Assembly: GCA_963978545.1 (NCBI GenBank)
Contig: OZ021723.1
Span: 101,402,002 to 101,466,001 of the forward strand
DNA length: 64,000 nucleotides
Source of the DNA: Linyphia triangularis
Lineage: Eukaryota > Arthropoda > Arachnida > Araneae > Linyphiidae
Direction of reading: 5' to 3'
Notes under the pieces: generated by a model
Database searches by the model: none
Told to the model about the DNA's origin: nothing
What the model saw: only the letters and a program-made list of their open reading frames with translations
Program-made: the position numbers and the translations under genes
Part shown: positions 38,569-49,189 of the stretch, piece by piece
Layout of the letters: every line of letters starts with the position of its first letter
Numbering within the stretch: the first letter of the stretch is position 1

Positions 38569-39070
38569 CAGGGTGCATACACTTTTTTGGAAGTGAAATT
38601 CAAGGACTTTCAAGGCCCTTTTCAAGGATATTTCAACAAAAATCAAGGCCCTATTTTACCGTTGCAGAGTCGATACCAAAATTTAATTTTTATATATTTT
38701 TTTTAATTAACGAAGTTGCAAAAAGAATTAAAATACTTATTACTTAACAACTAAGATGCAACCACATATATTTATTGATAATTATACCTCTTACCAGGAT
38801 AAGGAAAAAAACTAGGTTAAAAAAAAAGAAGTTTTTTTTGGGTTTAAACCAGTTTTTTTTTGTTTAAACCGGGTTAATTCTTTTCTAATTACACGTACAC
38901 GTATTTATAAATAAAATTTGTCATTAACTAGAATAATTAATGTTTAAATAATAATTAACATTTTTTCTGAAAATAATTTAAACTAAGTAAATAAACAATT
39001 ATTCCTACTTATGTGGACATTCAAATCACATTAAATTTTAGTACTTTATTTAGAGATACTATTCTTTAAA

Positions 39071-39130
39071 CAGGGTTCATACACATTTTCAGAAAAAAAA
39101 TTCCCTGAGGTTTCCATCTCGGAGTCGATA
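39071..39130 (+). repeat. Nested CAGGG-type transposon terminus
   Basis: ACAGGGTTCATACACATTTTC followed by AAATTCCCTGAGGTTTCC is the terminal motif of a related family. I could not identify a partner end. Confidence 0.5.
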
Positions 39131-39524
39131 ATTTTTAGCCACAGAAATAGATATAGCCATCATTTTCACAAGTTCTTCGATAACTCGAAAAAAAGCGAGT
39201 AATTTTTTAAACCCCCTCCTTCGGCTTTGAGTAAAAATACGATTTTGAAGCAGCAAAATGTGGTTTTGGAGCAGAAAATTGTTACATTTAAATTAGTGAT
39301 AAAGCAAATATTTTTGTATATTTCAACCTTGATATTTCAAATTAATTTAAAGTAAAAAAAAGGTGTAACTTGTTCATAAATACGTTTGCATTCTAAATTT
39401 ACAATTATTAATTTGATTGCATTACTCAAAAAATAAATTAAAAAGCATGGCATTTATTAACCTCTTTGCCAACAATTAAAATATTAGGAAGTTTTCAATG
39501 ATGACATGATATCATAAGGTTCGG

Positions 39525-39575
39525 GGCACAGCATGGCCCTAGTGTTGCTTTTGCGCCACAAAAACTAACCAACCA
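39525..39575 (-). mobile_element. 51-bp retroposed SINE tail with 14-bp target duplication
   Basis: The minus strand reads TGGTTGGTTAGTTTTTGTGG and onward to GCC. The flanks ATCATAAGGTTCGG (39511-39524 and 39576-39589) are identical. The insert resembles the last ~50 bp of family-1 SINEs (CTCGTGTTGC block and AACC tail in the 5'-3' sense on the plus strand here). Confidence 0.8.
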
Positions 39576-39589
39576 ATCATAAGGTTCGG

Positions 39590-40291
39590 TTCATCACTGA
39601 AAGTTTTTCGAAATAATCTCAGTTAGAGCTACTTTTAACAACTGATGAAATAAGATTTTTTTCTTTAAAAACTCTAGTCTGCCTAGTACCAATTACCTAT
39701 AGAAGTTCTTCCCAATAATCCAAAATAATTTAATTCTATACAAAGTACTTCCTCCCCCCCCCCCCCCCCCATGCAAAAAAAGTGAAACAAGGCTGCTTAG
39801 CGGCAAGCATTAGATTTCATAACTTGTTTGGACTGATAGCTTCACTTAGCAGATTTTTTAGGGCTATTTGTTTATTGGAAGATAATTTTTTTTTAAACTC
39901 AAACAAATTAAAACCTCTAACTGAAATTAGACAATTATACTAGCATTTAACATAAAGAAATAACTTCTAATGTAATTAAATAATAAACTAAAACAAGGCA
40001 AGCTGAAAAATATTAATTTTTGTAGTGGTTTGTTTTCTAACACTCTCCACTGTCTAAATGGATTATAGAGGGTTCCCATGTGAAATCTCAAGGTCAATGG
40101 AAACAAAATGATCTTAAGTCGGTGGTTATTTGGTTAGTTTTTTTTTTAAATATGTGCCAAAAAAATAATCATGCACTCTTAAAGTACTAAGAAAAATATT
40201 TATTATTTTTACTTACTAACAGGCAAGAAAAAAATATCCAAATTGGATGCATAAAGATTGATTTCATGCCTTCTACAGTTTGAATTTAAAG
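39590..40291. other. No gene seen; AT-rich interior of the transposon
   Basis: Contains a C run at about 39752-39770. No frame or RNA gene can be supported. Confidence 0.5.
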
Positions 40292-40303
40292 CGCGAATCC
40301 CTG

Positions 40304-40343
40304 GTTGGTTGGTTGAAGTTTAACGGAACAAGGGGCATACTGC
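40304..40343 (+). mobile_element. 40-bp retroposed SINE tail with 12-bp target duplication
   Basis: GTTGGTTGGTTGAAGTTTAA followed by CGGAACAAGGGGCATACTGC lies between identical CGCGAATCCCTG repeats (40292-40303 and 40344-40355). Same family as 39525 and 60956. As written on the plus strand the AACC tail is on the left, so the retroposed strand is the minus strand. Confidence 0.8.
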
Positions 40344-40355
40344 CGCGAATCCCTG

Positions 40356-41469
40356 ATCTTTCCTATCGCTAATTTAAAGGAACAAATATTTGTAAATACA
40401 AGAAATCCTTACTTTTTTTTTTAAATAAAGACATAGCTTAAATCCCCCATTCAAGTTCTTCGTAAAATTTCTAGTCTAGGGTACGACTTTGCGCTTTTTC
40501 TGGGAATTGGCTACAATAAAAGAATGACGTAATATGCGTTTTCCCGTTCGTTGCCAAGTCAAAATCATGATCCAACACCAGCGTTGCCAAAAAATCATTT
40601 ACTAATAGTCACCAATCCTTCCAGATAATCAAAAAGGCAAGTTCAAAATTCAAATCCCGTTTTACCGATGACTTAGAAATTAAGCCTGGAAATGTTTGGG
40701 GAGGGGGGCTGTCAATTGGATTAAGTTTAGAAATTAAAAAAAATATTCGCGTTTTCTTTTAGCTTAAAGAAAGCTATATATTTCTTTATTATTGAAACCA
40801 GGCAAGAGTGCAAATCTAAACCAGATGCACTAAGATTGCTTGTGTGAAAAATACAATACTTGTATTCTATTTTTAGCACGAAGTTTCAGTAAAAAAAAAC
40901 AAAAAAAAAAACATGTATTCTATAAGTATAAAAAAAAAGTATTAATTTTCTATACCTAAAATCAGCCAAGAAAACAGATTTAAATCAGATACACACTGAT
41001 TCATTTACTACTTCTTTATAGTTTGAAAAACCTACAACAAAACTGAGAGATTGTAATATGTATTTTCAAGTGCGAACCTTTTCCGGCACGTTAACTGACG
41101 AAAAACGCCCTTGAAGGGCAAAATACTCTTTATCGCTTTGTTGGTGACGTTTTTGATAATTTTGAAAAATGTCGAGACAAAATTCTAGCCAAGTAGTTTT
41201 TCAAGTCAAAAAATGATTTTTTGGCGCAGTTCGGCGCAATCTTAACCGAAAAGAGGTTTTTGGCGCAGGGTTGTCAGTTTGGCGCAATTGGAACAGCTCT
41301 TACATCCCTGTAATTAGAATTTTTTTAATGAGCTCAAAATAAATTTAATAAAATTGGAAGGGTTTTTTTCCCAGCAACCTTAGTTAATAACTTTCACGGC
41401 TTTAAAGTAAGCCATTTTAGTAATTGATATAAAAAATTACATACCCTTCACCTTCTACAGAAAAAGAAA
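40356..41469. other. No gene seen; AT-rich interior of the transposon
   Basis: Simple A/T runs only. There is no convincing continuation of the transposase reading frame here on the minus strand. Confidence 0.5.
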
Positions 41470-41830
41470 TTCTTCTTTCTTTAAATAGGAATCGACATAA
41501 ATGAAAGAATGATATAAATCATAATACAATACCGAAGCGTAACTGCTATTTTCTCTGTAGGCGATATACTCCTCCGATAGTTAGTGTCGGGTTTTTGCAG
41601 TCTGGAACATAATTTCTCCACCAACTCGTCGAAGCTCTCAATCGACATACGGAAAAAGTTGAAAATTTTTACTTTGTCTTCCCTTAACTGCGGGTAAAGA
41701 CAGAAGAACATACCGAATGTTGATCGGCTCTAAACAATGGGATGAATCCACATAGTGCGATTAATTCGATTCTTTTTCCTTCGATATTTTATATACAAAT
41801 ATGCTAAGCGCGCTCTTTTTCATTCCATTT
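41470..41830 (-). pseudogene. PIF/Harbinger-type transposase (HARBI1-like), N-terminal remnant
   Basis: Reading the minus strand downward from about 41830, the frame gives KRARLAYLYIKYRRKKNR, then RTMWIHPIV, a stop, SRSTFGMFFCLYPQLRED, then FFRMSIESFDELVEKL, DTNYRRSISP and TEKIAVTLRY. The order basic stretch, WxHPI, Y/FRMS-FDELL, DTNxRxxISPxEKLAVTLRYLATG is the N-terminal helix-turn-helix region of HARBI1-like proteins. The catalytic DDE domain is absent, one in-frame stop interrupts the WIHPIV block, and the frame runs into non-homologous sequence after LRYC. It is therefore a fragment or an exon of a dead transposase, lying near the right end of the CAGGG element. Confidence 0.75.
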
Positions 41831-42261
41831 CCAACAAACACAAAATCCTCTCAGAGGAAAATTTTGGTCGTTTGAGAATGCACCTAATGAGGGAAAGAGA
41901 GAGAAAAGCGAAAATATCCTGCATATCAAATTACACCCTCTTTCCACCGGATACTCATCGTGCAACTTTTTGTCCCGTTCGGGGAGAGGTCAAAGGTCAT
42001 AGTGACCGTGCCGTTCCAGGGCCGCTCGGGAGGAACCGATTCAAGTGTGATTGACAGATCCGCCAAAAGTAAACCGGCTAGAAAGTGTGACGTCGAATAA
42101 TGGTAATACGGGAACGAGAATTTTATGGTTTTAGAATTGAAAATGGGAAATTCAAGGACTTTCCAGGCTTTTTTAGAAATAATCCTATTTTTCCAGACTA
42201 TTCAAGGCCTTGAAAAAAAATAATGAAATTCAAGGACTTTCCAGGCCGCGTACGCACCCTG

Positions 42262-42614
42262 TTCAGAACAAAGAAATTTCCTCGATACTAGTCAGATTTG
42301 AAAAAGTTTACCGACATTTCCACGTTCTGTGGCCATTGGGATAGGAAATCTAGCGATTCGAGCCACAACTTTAATTGTCCTCTTCAAACTTTGTTTTTTT
42401 ATTTGGACCATTAAAAGTATAATTTTTACATATTTGGAAATATTACCAAGTAAAAACTAAATTTTATTTTAAAAAAGTTCATCAAACTTCAAATTCTATC
42501 TTTTTCATTATTCTTTCCCAATTTTTTTTTAAAAAAATTCCCATTAATACACTCTAATTATTTAGCCATCGAATTTAGAATAAGTAAAATAGTTTTCGAG
42601 AAAAACAATATACT
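42262..42614. other. No gene seen; AT-rich
   Basis: Apart from the resumed target-repeat homology in the first ~25 bases, I see only A/T runs. Confidence 0.5.
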
Positions 42615-43086
42615 ACACTGTAAATGCTGGTGTCTTAAATTTAGACACAAAATGTCTGAAAAATTCATTTCAGACACATTAGGTGACTTATTTTGCACAA
42701 AGGTGGTTTACTTCTTCGAATTTCAGACATTACACGGGTCTTAAATTGCTTTCAGTCACAACAAGTAACTGAAAATAAGACACTTCGAACCAAATTCAGA
42801 CATTTCCAAAATTCAGACGCTTCTCTCTTTCAGACAGTACGACCATGGGCCGTAGCAATTATATCATTCAAGTTCATTTACCAACTAAAAGGAATACCTT
42901 TAAATTTTGAAGGATCCCAAAAAAAGTGTTGTTTTTCACAGAAATCCAAAGTTGTTGTTGTGATTTTCCATGTATCGAACCTGGCAACACTCTCGCCAGT
43001 TGAGAAACGTAAACAAAACATGTAGCACATTTGAACCTCTCGCTGCATTGCTTAGTATCCCGATGTCAACAAACAAACGAGATGGT

Positions 43087-43579
43087 GAGTGAATACGTTT
43101 AGGCCCTCAAACATCTAAGCAAGAACTGTGAATTCAAAGCTGTTACTGCTGAACTCTATAAAAACGAATACATTCGTGATGCATTTATAAGGGGATTAAA
43201 GAGCTCCCGTATCCGCGAACGTTTACTTGAAAACTCTTCTGTTACCTTAGAAATGGCTGTCGACCAAGCTCATGCCCTCGAACTGGCGGAATCTCATTCT
43301 GCATCATACCTCACTGTACCTCAGCCGATGACTTCTGCTGCAGTGGAAACTGCCGAGTCTGATCAAATACTCGAGGAAGAGCAAGTTGCTGCTGTCTCCC
43401 GCTCTGGTTCATGTTTCTTCTGTGGCTATGATCGTCACCCTCGAAGCGCTTGCCCAGCCAAAAATGTAGTTTGTAACAAGTGCGGCAAGAAAGGACATTT
43501 TCAGCGGGTATGTAAAGCTAAAAATTCTCGTGGTTCTGGAAATGTAGCTTTTGCACATTTTGTGTTAGGCCTCCCTTAG
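43087..43579 (+). pseudogene. Ty3/gypsy-type Gag C-terminal remnant with two zinc knuckles
   Basis: The frame starting at 43091 (EYV, stop, then ALKHLSKNCEFKAVTAE) continues with EYIRDAFIRGL and IRERLLENSSVTLEMA, a capsid C-terminal pattern of gypsy-like Gag. It ends with two CCHC zinc knuckles: CFFCGYDRHPRSAC (C-x2-C-x4-H-x4-C) and CNKCGKKGHFQRVC (C-x2-C-x4-H-x4-C). The knuckles would bind retrotransposon RNA during packaging. The early part of Gag is missing and there is one in-frame stop. The pol remnant follows after 9 bp in another frame. Confidence 0.85.
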
Positions 43580-43587
43580 AAATCTGG

Positions 43588-43906
43588 GCTTTGACCAAGG
43601 CTGATGTCCCACCAGTCTCCTTGTTCTCAAATCTTACGCCTGACTGTAGACCCATTCAAACAAAATCAAGACGTCTTCCCTCAGAGGATCGTGAATTTAT
43701 TGCTAAAGAAGTGGACAGACTCATCAATGAAGGAGTCATCGAACAAAGCAATTCCCCATGGAGAGCCCAAGCATTTGTCATCAAAGGAGATAATAAAAAA
43801 TCTCGAATGGTCATAGACTACTCCCAGACAATTAATAGATTTACTATGTTGGATGCCTATCCGCTTCCCAAAATAGAGGAACTCATCTCCCAGATCGCAA
43901 CCTATC
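43588..43906 (+). pseudogene. Ty3/gypsy-type reverse transcriptase N-terminal remnant
   Basis: Translation gives TKADVPPVSLFSNLTPDCRP, then SRRLPSEDREFIAKEVDRLI, NEGVIEQSNSPWRAQAFVIK and RMVIDYSQTINRFT, LDAYPLPKIEELISQIATYR. This is the entry to the gypsy reverse transcriptase domain (xEGxIxxSxSPWRA and R-V-DY-x-x-N). It stops before the catalytic motifs: the expected next residues (F-S-x-LDL-x-S-Y) are replaced by unrelated sequence at 43907. The protease that normally separates zinc knuckle and reverse transcriptase is missing, so a deletion joined gag to pol. Confidence 0.88.
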
Positions 43907-44165
43907 GAGTTAGCTCACATTCGCTCCAAAGTAGTGGGTACCGAACAACTGAATCATGCTGTCATCTATCGGCGCCTTCAGAAAAATTTACTGCACGACC
44001 TCCACACTACCAACTCAGCAAGCAACTTTTTCTCTCACACAACCACTCAACTCTCATGTAACAAACTCAACTCGCACTCAAGCAACTCAATCCTTCGACC
44101 CCTTCGCGACTCACTGCGACGTGTCTATGTGGTGGTCTCGTGTACAAATGACAGATACAACAACT
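43907..44165 (+). repeat. Unclassified sequence between gypsy remnant and tRNA-like SINE
   Basis: C- and A-rich sequence (ACACAACCACTCAACTC, CTCAACTCGCACTC). Overlapping frames run through it without recognisable motifs. It starts next to a CACATTCGCTCCA word (43916-43928) that recurs just after the tRNA-like unit (44247-44259). It is probably the body of a retroposon. Confidence 0.4.
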
Positions 44166-44175
44166 AGGCACTAGT

Positions 44176-44300
44176 GGTTCTTTTTGCCTAGCGGTAAGCA
44201 TGCCTATCTACTGACCTAGGAGTCCTGGGTTCGAATCCCGTTGGCGCACATTCGCTCCAGCATAGACAGCAATACGACATTCATTTTCATATGTAATTGC
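44176..44300 (+). mobile_element. tRNA-like SINE head (not a functional tRNA)
   Basis: TTGCCTAGCGGTAAGC is A-box-like and GGGTTCGAATCCC is a canonical B box, spaced as in a tRNA. The flanking acceptor bases do not pair, and the sequence runs on into a body and a T-rich stretch (44305-44312). This points to a retroposon promoter rather than a tRNA gene. Confidence 0.65.
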
Positions 44301-45975
44301 AGGTTTTTTTTGTATTTAAAGTGTATTCTCAGCAAAAATTCTATCTATTAAAGCAAACTTTGTCCAAATTGGTTCTGTAGATCATGAGTTATAGGCCAAT
44401 ATTAACCTATTCCTGATCAATGATTACAACATCATTTGAATTCTTCCATTTGACGGGTACCAGATAAAAATAGCCAATTTGCAGCGATAACTTATTCAAA
44501 CTAATAACTTCCAATCTATGATAAGGTTTGGTTTGGCAGTCTCCCAAACTAATGAATAAAAATAAAAGTTCACTAGATCAAAATATTATTTTCGCGTAAA
44601 CATTTCAGCTTGGCGATAACTACGCCAACTTTCCGACTTAACGGTTTTTGGTACCCGTCTAACGAAAAAGTATCAAATATTGTTGCCAGAGTTTTCTCAC
44701 GTACCCAAATGTGTCTTGAGTGTTTTTTTGTTTTTTTTTAATATTCAATTGGGGGTTATAGGAAAAATATTCCTCATTAATCTGATGCAATAAAAGTGTG
44801 ATCAGAAGTGTTGGTATCGCTTGCCTCTTCTAGAACTGCTGCCACTGCTGAATCATGGACGAACGGTATACACTATGTTCTAATTGCCCTTTAATACTGT
44901 TACTTCATACTCGATAGCACTTAGCAACATATCCAAACTGAGCATCGTTGCCAAGCTGTTGGAGCAGTACTCTTTGATTGCATGATATGAGAGTAAGTAC
45001 TATGTCACAAAAAACATAACTTGAACGCCGAGGGATATTAATGATAACAGTATTCAAACTTGAAATAATTATGTGCTTGAAGTAGTCAAATGTTTTGATC
45101 AGCATTAAAAAGCATTTGTTCACAATAATATATACATGAACAAGTAGAATAGTATTTAAGTGACTTGACAATCAATTGCTCAAACTCAGAAATGATTATT
45201 TTGATATGCACAACGGTCCCCACAACGGCTTCATTCCAAGTGAAAAAGTTGGTTTATGTAATATTATTTATCTTATTTTCAGTGCTTTTATTACAGTAAA
45301 TTTTAATTGATCGATTTCTAAATCACCCTCACAGAATTCTAAATTTTCTGTTTTTAACATTCAATTACATTTTTGTTGGTTTTGTTGCAAATTGAAAATA
45401 TATTTAGCATGATTTGATGTAATTTGGATAAAATTTATTGTGTCCTTGAATTTTATTTTATGAATGATCTTATATGTTCCATATTATTACATCTGAGGAT
45501 ATTTATGATATGACCTGCATATTATGAGGACTGGGTACTCGATGACAGCATTAAAATCAGAAAAATCAACGCATTTGAAATAAATTGAATATTGGTCAAA
45601 ATGAAGAAATTTTTTTTACATATGTTGTTCAAACCTTTTTTAAATTATATTTTAGAAAAAGTTTATAATAATAGGCTAATAATTTATTAATAATCACTTA
45701 TTCAAAAATCGATTAAAAAAAAAATTTGCAATGAGTTGAATTTGGTTACATTCGTAGAGGAATCTTCTTAAAACTAATAAAAAGTTTTTTTGCTTTTTAT
45801 TTCTTAGAAATGTCTATATACTACATTAAATATCAGCTTTCTCAAAATAATAATAGAAAGTTTTTTTATGTGGTAATTTGTTGAGCGTATGAAAATTTGC
45901 AATTTTTTAAGTAATAATAATTAAAAACTAAATTGTATAGATTTGAATAATATTTTTGTTTAATATGTACTTCAG
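44301..45975. other. No gene seen; AT-rich DNA
   Basis: Long A/T runs and no supported frame. The minus-strand stretch 44905-45171 is open but shows no motif or codon preference. Confidence 0.55.
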
Positions 45976-46560
45976 ATGTTATATAATTGCCATAAAAAAT
46001 TTCAATTCTATATCTTGCATAGTCTTTTATATGAGCATACCAAAAGTTGGAAAATCAACGTTTTGAGAAAACGTGAAAGAACTATAAAAGTTTTAATAAC
46101 TTGCATGTTTTCCAAGTTTAATGTGCTTCAACTCTGTATTTTGAAGCAGCCATCTTTACAGATATTTCAAATTCCTTTTTTAATTCCCCCCTCCCCCTTT
46201 TCTTAAATTTTTTTAGGTTTTTTAAATGCCCTCTCTTCTTTAGCTTCTCAACGATTAACGAAAAGTCGCAGCGATAGGGAAAATTGTTGTAAAAAGGTCC
46301 CATCCCCAAATTACTGGAATTTTAATATTATTTTAGTTTTAGTATGCACTTAATATGTTATTTAATCATAATAACAAATTTCAACTGTATATCTGGCATA
46401 TTTTTTTTACAAGCATACAAAAATTTGGGAAACTGACGTTTTCAGAAACGCAAAAATTTTTGCACAACTTGCATACTTTTCAAATTTAATATACTCTACC
46501 TCCATATTCTGAAATGTCTCCTTACAGATACTTCTATGCCTTCTTGTTTTAATTGTTTAT
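45976..46560 (+). repeat. Diverged tandem duplication, unit ~380 bp
   Basis: The blocks beginning near 45978 and 46357 share a colinear series: GTTATATAATTGCCATAA / GTTATTTAATCATAATAA, TTCAATTCTATATCTTGCAT / TTCAACTGTATATCTGGCAT, ACTTGCATGTTTTCCAA / ACTTGCATACTTTTCAA, TTACAGATATTTC / TTACAGATACTTC. By eye about 70% alike. Confidence 0.7.
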
Positions 46561-47180
46561 CTTTTATGCATCTTTTAAAGTTTTTTTTTTTTTAAAGTCC
46601 TATATCTGCTTCAACTATTCGACAATAATTGAAGCATTGTAGTGTTTATTATGTAGTGTTATTATAGGGAAATGTTATAAACAAGTTAAATTCCCAGATG
46701 GAGAATAATTAGATTATTACTGCTTGATTCATCATTCAAATAAGTTTATGTTGCCACATAATGTATCTTAGACTTGCCAATGCAACTACTATATAAGTGT
46801 TTACATCACGCTTGTTATTTGATGTTAAAATTGACTTGTAAAAAGCAACTTAAAACTGTGATACAATCTTGGAAGTCAAACCTTTTCTATTTAAGATTCA
46901 GCCACAATACAATGTCCATTTTATCCCAATACATATATTTACATTAAGTCCCAAATCCCTTGCTTGGATATATTAATAGTTGTGTGCCTATTATTAACAG
47001 TTGTGTTGCAGTTTTGCAATCCCATGCTTAAATTTACCAGGAAAGTGAAACATAGTCAACAAAAAGTTATTTTGACTTTTATTTTAATAAAAATTTGTAA
47101 TTTAACACAAGCTCATTTATTGCATTTTAATTTAAATAAATGTATTTTTAGCTTCCCAACATCTGAAAGGTAACATAAAC
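46561..47180. other. No gene seen; AT-rich DNA
   Basis: Nothing supportable beyond the approach to the right GTCTKAAA cluster. Confidence 0.5.
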
Positions 47181-47366
47181 AACCCTTTCAGACACATCAA
47201 CTGTCTGAAAATATCCCCAATTCAGACAGTCTAAACGTCTGAAAATACCCCATTTTAAGACACTTCAAGTGTCTTAAAGATTAAGACACCATTTTAGATC
47301 TTAAAACAGTGCCACTTGTTTAAGACAATTTTGTGTCTTATTTTAAGACATTTCCATTTGCTGTGT

Positions 47367-48480
47367 ATTATGTAAACAAAAAGCTTAAAAAAAACCAGGT
47401 ATTTTTCAACATTTAAATTTGTAAAAAATCTTATTTTACTTAAAAATCCATGCCACATTACATTAAGTTAATAAGGACTGGATGATTCGAATTTCACAAG
47501 TGCTATAAATTAAAAAATGCATCACAACTTAAGGACCAATGTTGTTTCGCGTCAACAATAAAATTACAAAATTAAAAGTAGTTATTGCCTATTTTGAGGT
47601 TGGACGGTGTAGCCTAGAGAAAGGTTAGTATCAAGGGGTGAAAACAGTCTAAGTGTAACAAAAAAAAAAGGAAATATATACGCAGCGTTACTTTGAACTA
47701 CAAAAATATCTGGATAAGAATATACTTGTGTACTAATTATCTGTTTTCACATTTGTTTTCTACCCCATCGCATCCAGTTCTATTAACCTCTACACATCTT
47801 AAGGAAGCTTCTGCTAATTAACATTGGCATTTTAAGTCTTTATTTTCATTCCCATGACATCTCCAATCCTTAACATTCCCAGCAGATCAGGCCTGTATCC
47901 CATTTTGACTCCTTTTCTTTAGTTGCCGCAGCTCCAGTGTTCATGATCTCCATTTTCACTTTTATTATTTCCAATTCTACGACACAAGCTCAACTTACAG
48001 ATGTATTTTGTTTTATTTTCCCGTCTTTTTTTTAATAATTTTTAAGGCTAGTAGAGTACCTTAGAGACTGTTTTCCAGCAATTTCCTTCAATACAACAGC
48101 TTGCATTTTCACATCTTTTGAACTTTTTGAACACCCCCTTCACAATTCCTTTCTGCTTACTTAATTCTAGACATTTCAGCGAGGAATTTAAAAACTTGTT
48201 TTTTGTGTTTCCTCAAGTTTTTACATATTTAAAAATCAAACCTAACACGCACATCTATTCCCAAGTGATTCAACAAAAGATCGCTTCTTCACATCAGCTA
48301 CAGCATTTCAACACCTTTTAGTTATTTTCAATTGTCAAAATGAAGTAAATCGAGTACAGGATCAAAACTTTCTCAGTTATGGATGCCTATAGATTTGTTG
48401 CACATCTCTGTAACACGGCACTGCAAGGGTTAATAAAAACAAAAAAATCTGGTGGAATCAATTTGAAATATTAAGGAATT
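47367..48480. other. No gene seen; AT-rich DNA
   Basis: Pyrimidine-rich between about 47760 and 48300, with open but featureless frames. Confidence 0.5.
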
Positions 48481-48840
48481 TAGGGTTCTAGTATAGTCTG
48501 TTGACAAAAAACGCGATTCAAGAAAAATAATCACTTCTGTAAAGGCAGTCAGATTGAAGTTTTGAGGATTTTTTTAAAAAAATAAGGCTACAGGCGGCCG
48601 AGCTGCTAAGCTATATGATAACGAAAAAGCTTACAGAAATAATACGTAAATAATTAGGGTTCGAATATATTGTATTGTCAAAAAACGCAAGACACGTAAA
48701 ATAATCATGTCTAAAGGATGCAGTCAGATTAAAGTTTGAAAATATTTTTAACAATAAGGCACCAGACAGAGAGGATCATGTTACGATGCTCTTAAGTTCA
48801 TGAGAAATCTAACAGAAATAATATGCAAATAATTGTTCCA
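48481..48840 (+). repeat. Tandem dimer, unit ~175 bp
   Basis: Two copies share the same ordered words: TTAGGGTTCTAGTATAGTCT / TTAGGGTTCGAATATATTG, TGACAAAAAACGC / TGTCAAAAAACGC, GGCAGTCAGATTGAAG / TGCAGTCAGATTAAAG, ACAGAAATAATACGTAAATA / ACAGAAATAATATGCAAATA. Confidence 0.75.
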
Positions 48841-48994
48841 GGCATAATACAGATCACACATAAAAAATTACAAATTTAAAAAAAGGCGGAACATCAACAG
48901 GGGGTTGTAGGCTTGATATCGATGGTATAGCGTAGTTGCTGAGAGTAGAAAAAGTTCGGAAACATCATTCTCCCAAATTCGCCAAGTAGCCAGA

Positions 48995-49119
48995 AGTTGA
49001 GGCCTTTTTAAACGGACTTAAAAAAAAGGACTTGGGGGGGGGGGGGGGACTGTATTCAACGTGACGTCACAGCATCCACTTCATGTAACGAGAGCCGAGA
49101 TAGATATCCGCACAGGGCA
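48995..49119 (+). repeat. 125-bp repeat, copy 1 (pair with 52940)
   Basis: AGTTGAGGCCTTTTTAAACG, an A run, a G run, TGTATTCAACGTGACGTCAC and onward to CACAGGGCA. It is nearly identical to 52940-53062 except for homopolymer lengths, in the same orientation, 3,945 bp apart. The pair brackets the LINE fragment at 49190-50460. Internally it begins TGAGG and ends GGGCA, a TG...CA form like a long terminal repeat, but no target duplication supports that. Confidence 0.9.
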
Positions 49120-49189
49120 GACGCACAGAGCAAAGTACAACAAGATTAAACAATTTTAAAGGTAATTACAGTCAGCTATCACTAGTTGA

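Larger units (their letters stand above)
38569..42261. mobile_element. 3.7-kb DNA transposon with CAGGGTGC terminal inverted repeats
   Basis: The left end reads CAGGGTGCATACAC and the right end, reverse-complemented, CAGGGTGCGTACGC. Both continue into inward arrays of the motif AATTCAAGGACTTTC / AAGGCC. The element is flanked by perfect 6-bp TTCAGA repeats (38563-38568 and 42262-42267). The interior contains a broken minus-strand Harbinger-type transposase (41470-41830) and a nested terminus of a related family at 39071. The 6-bp duplication is longer than the 3 bp usual for PIF/Harbinger, so either the family is unusual or the transposase belongs to another, nested element. Confidence 0.75.
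42615..47366. mobile_element. Possible 4.75-kb composite element with GTCTKAAA-rich inverted ends
   Basis: The left end ACACTGTAAATGCTGGTGTC and the right end, reverse-complemented, ACACAGCAAATGGAAATGTC align. Each is followed by about 200 bp packed with GTCTGAAA/GTCTTAAA octamers and their complements (left 42630-42840, right 47185-47350). The interior holds a gypsy remnant, a tRNA-like SINE and AT-rich DNA but no recognisable transposase. No target duplication is obvious, so this may be two separate MITEs in opposite orientation. Confidence 0.5.

Noticed and set aside
38430..38747. 105-codon plus-strand frame
   Set aside because: It crosses the boundary between the target repeat (up to 38568) and the inserted element, and the other copy of the target repeat does not keep the frame.
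44171..44246. Functional tRNA gene
   Set aside because: The A and B boxes are present but the acceptor ends do not pair, and the sequence continues into a SINE-like body.
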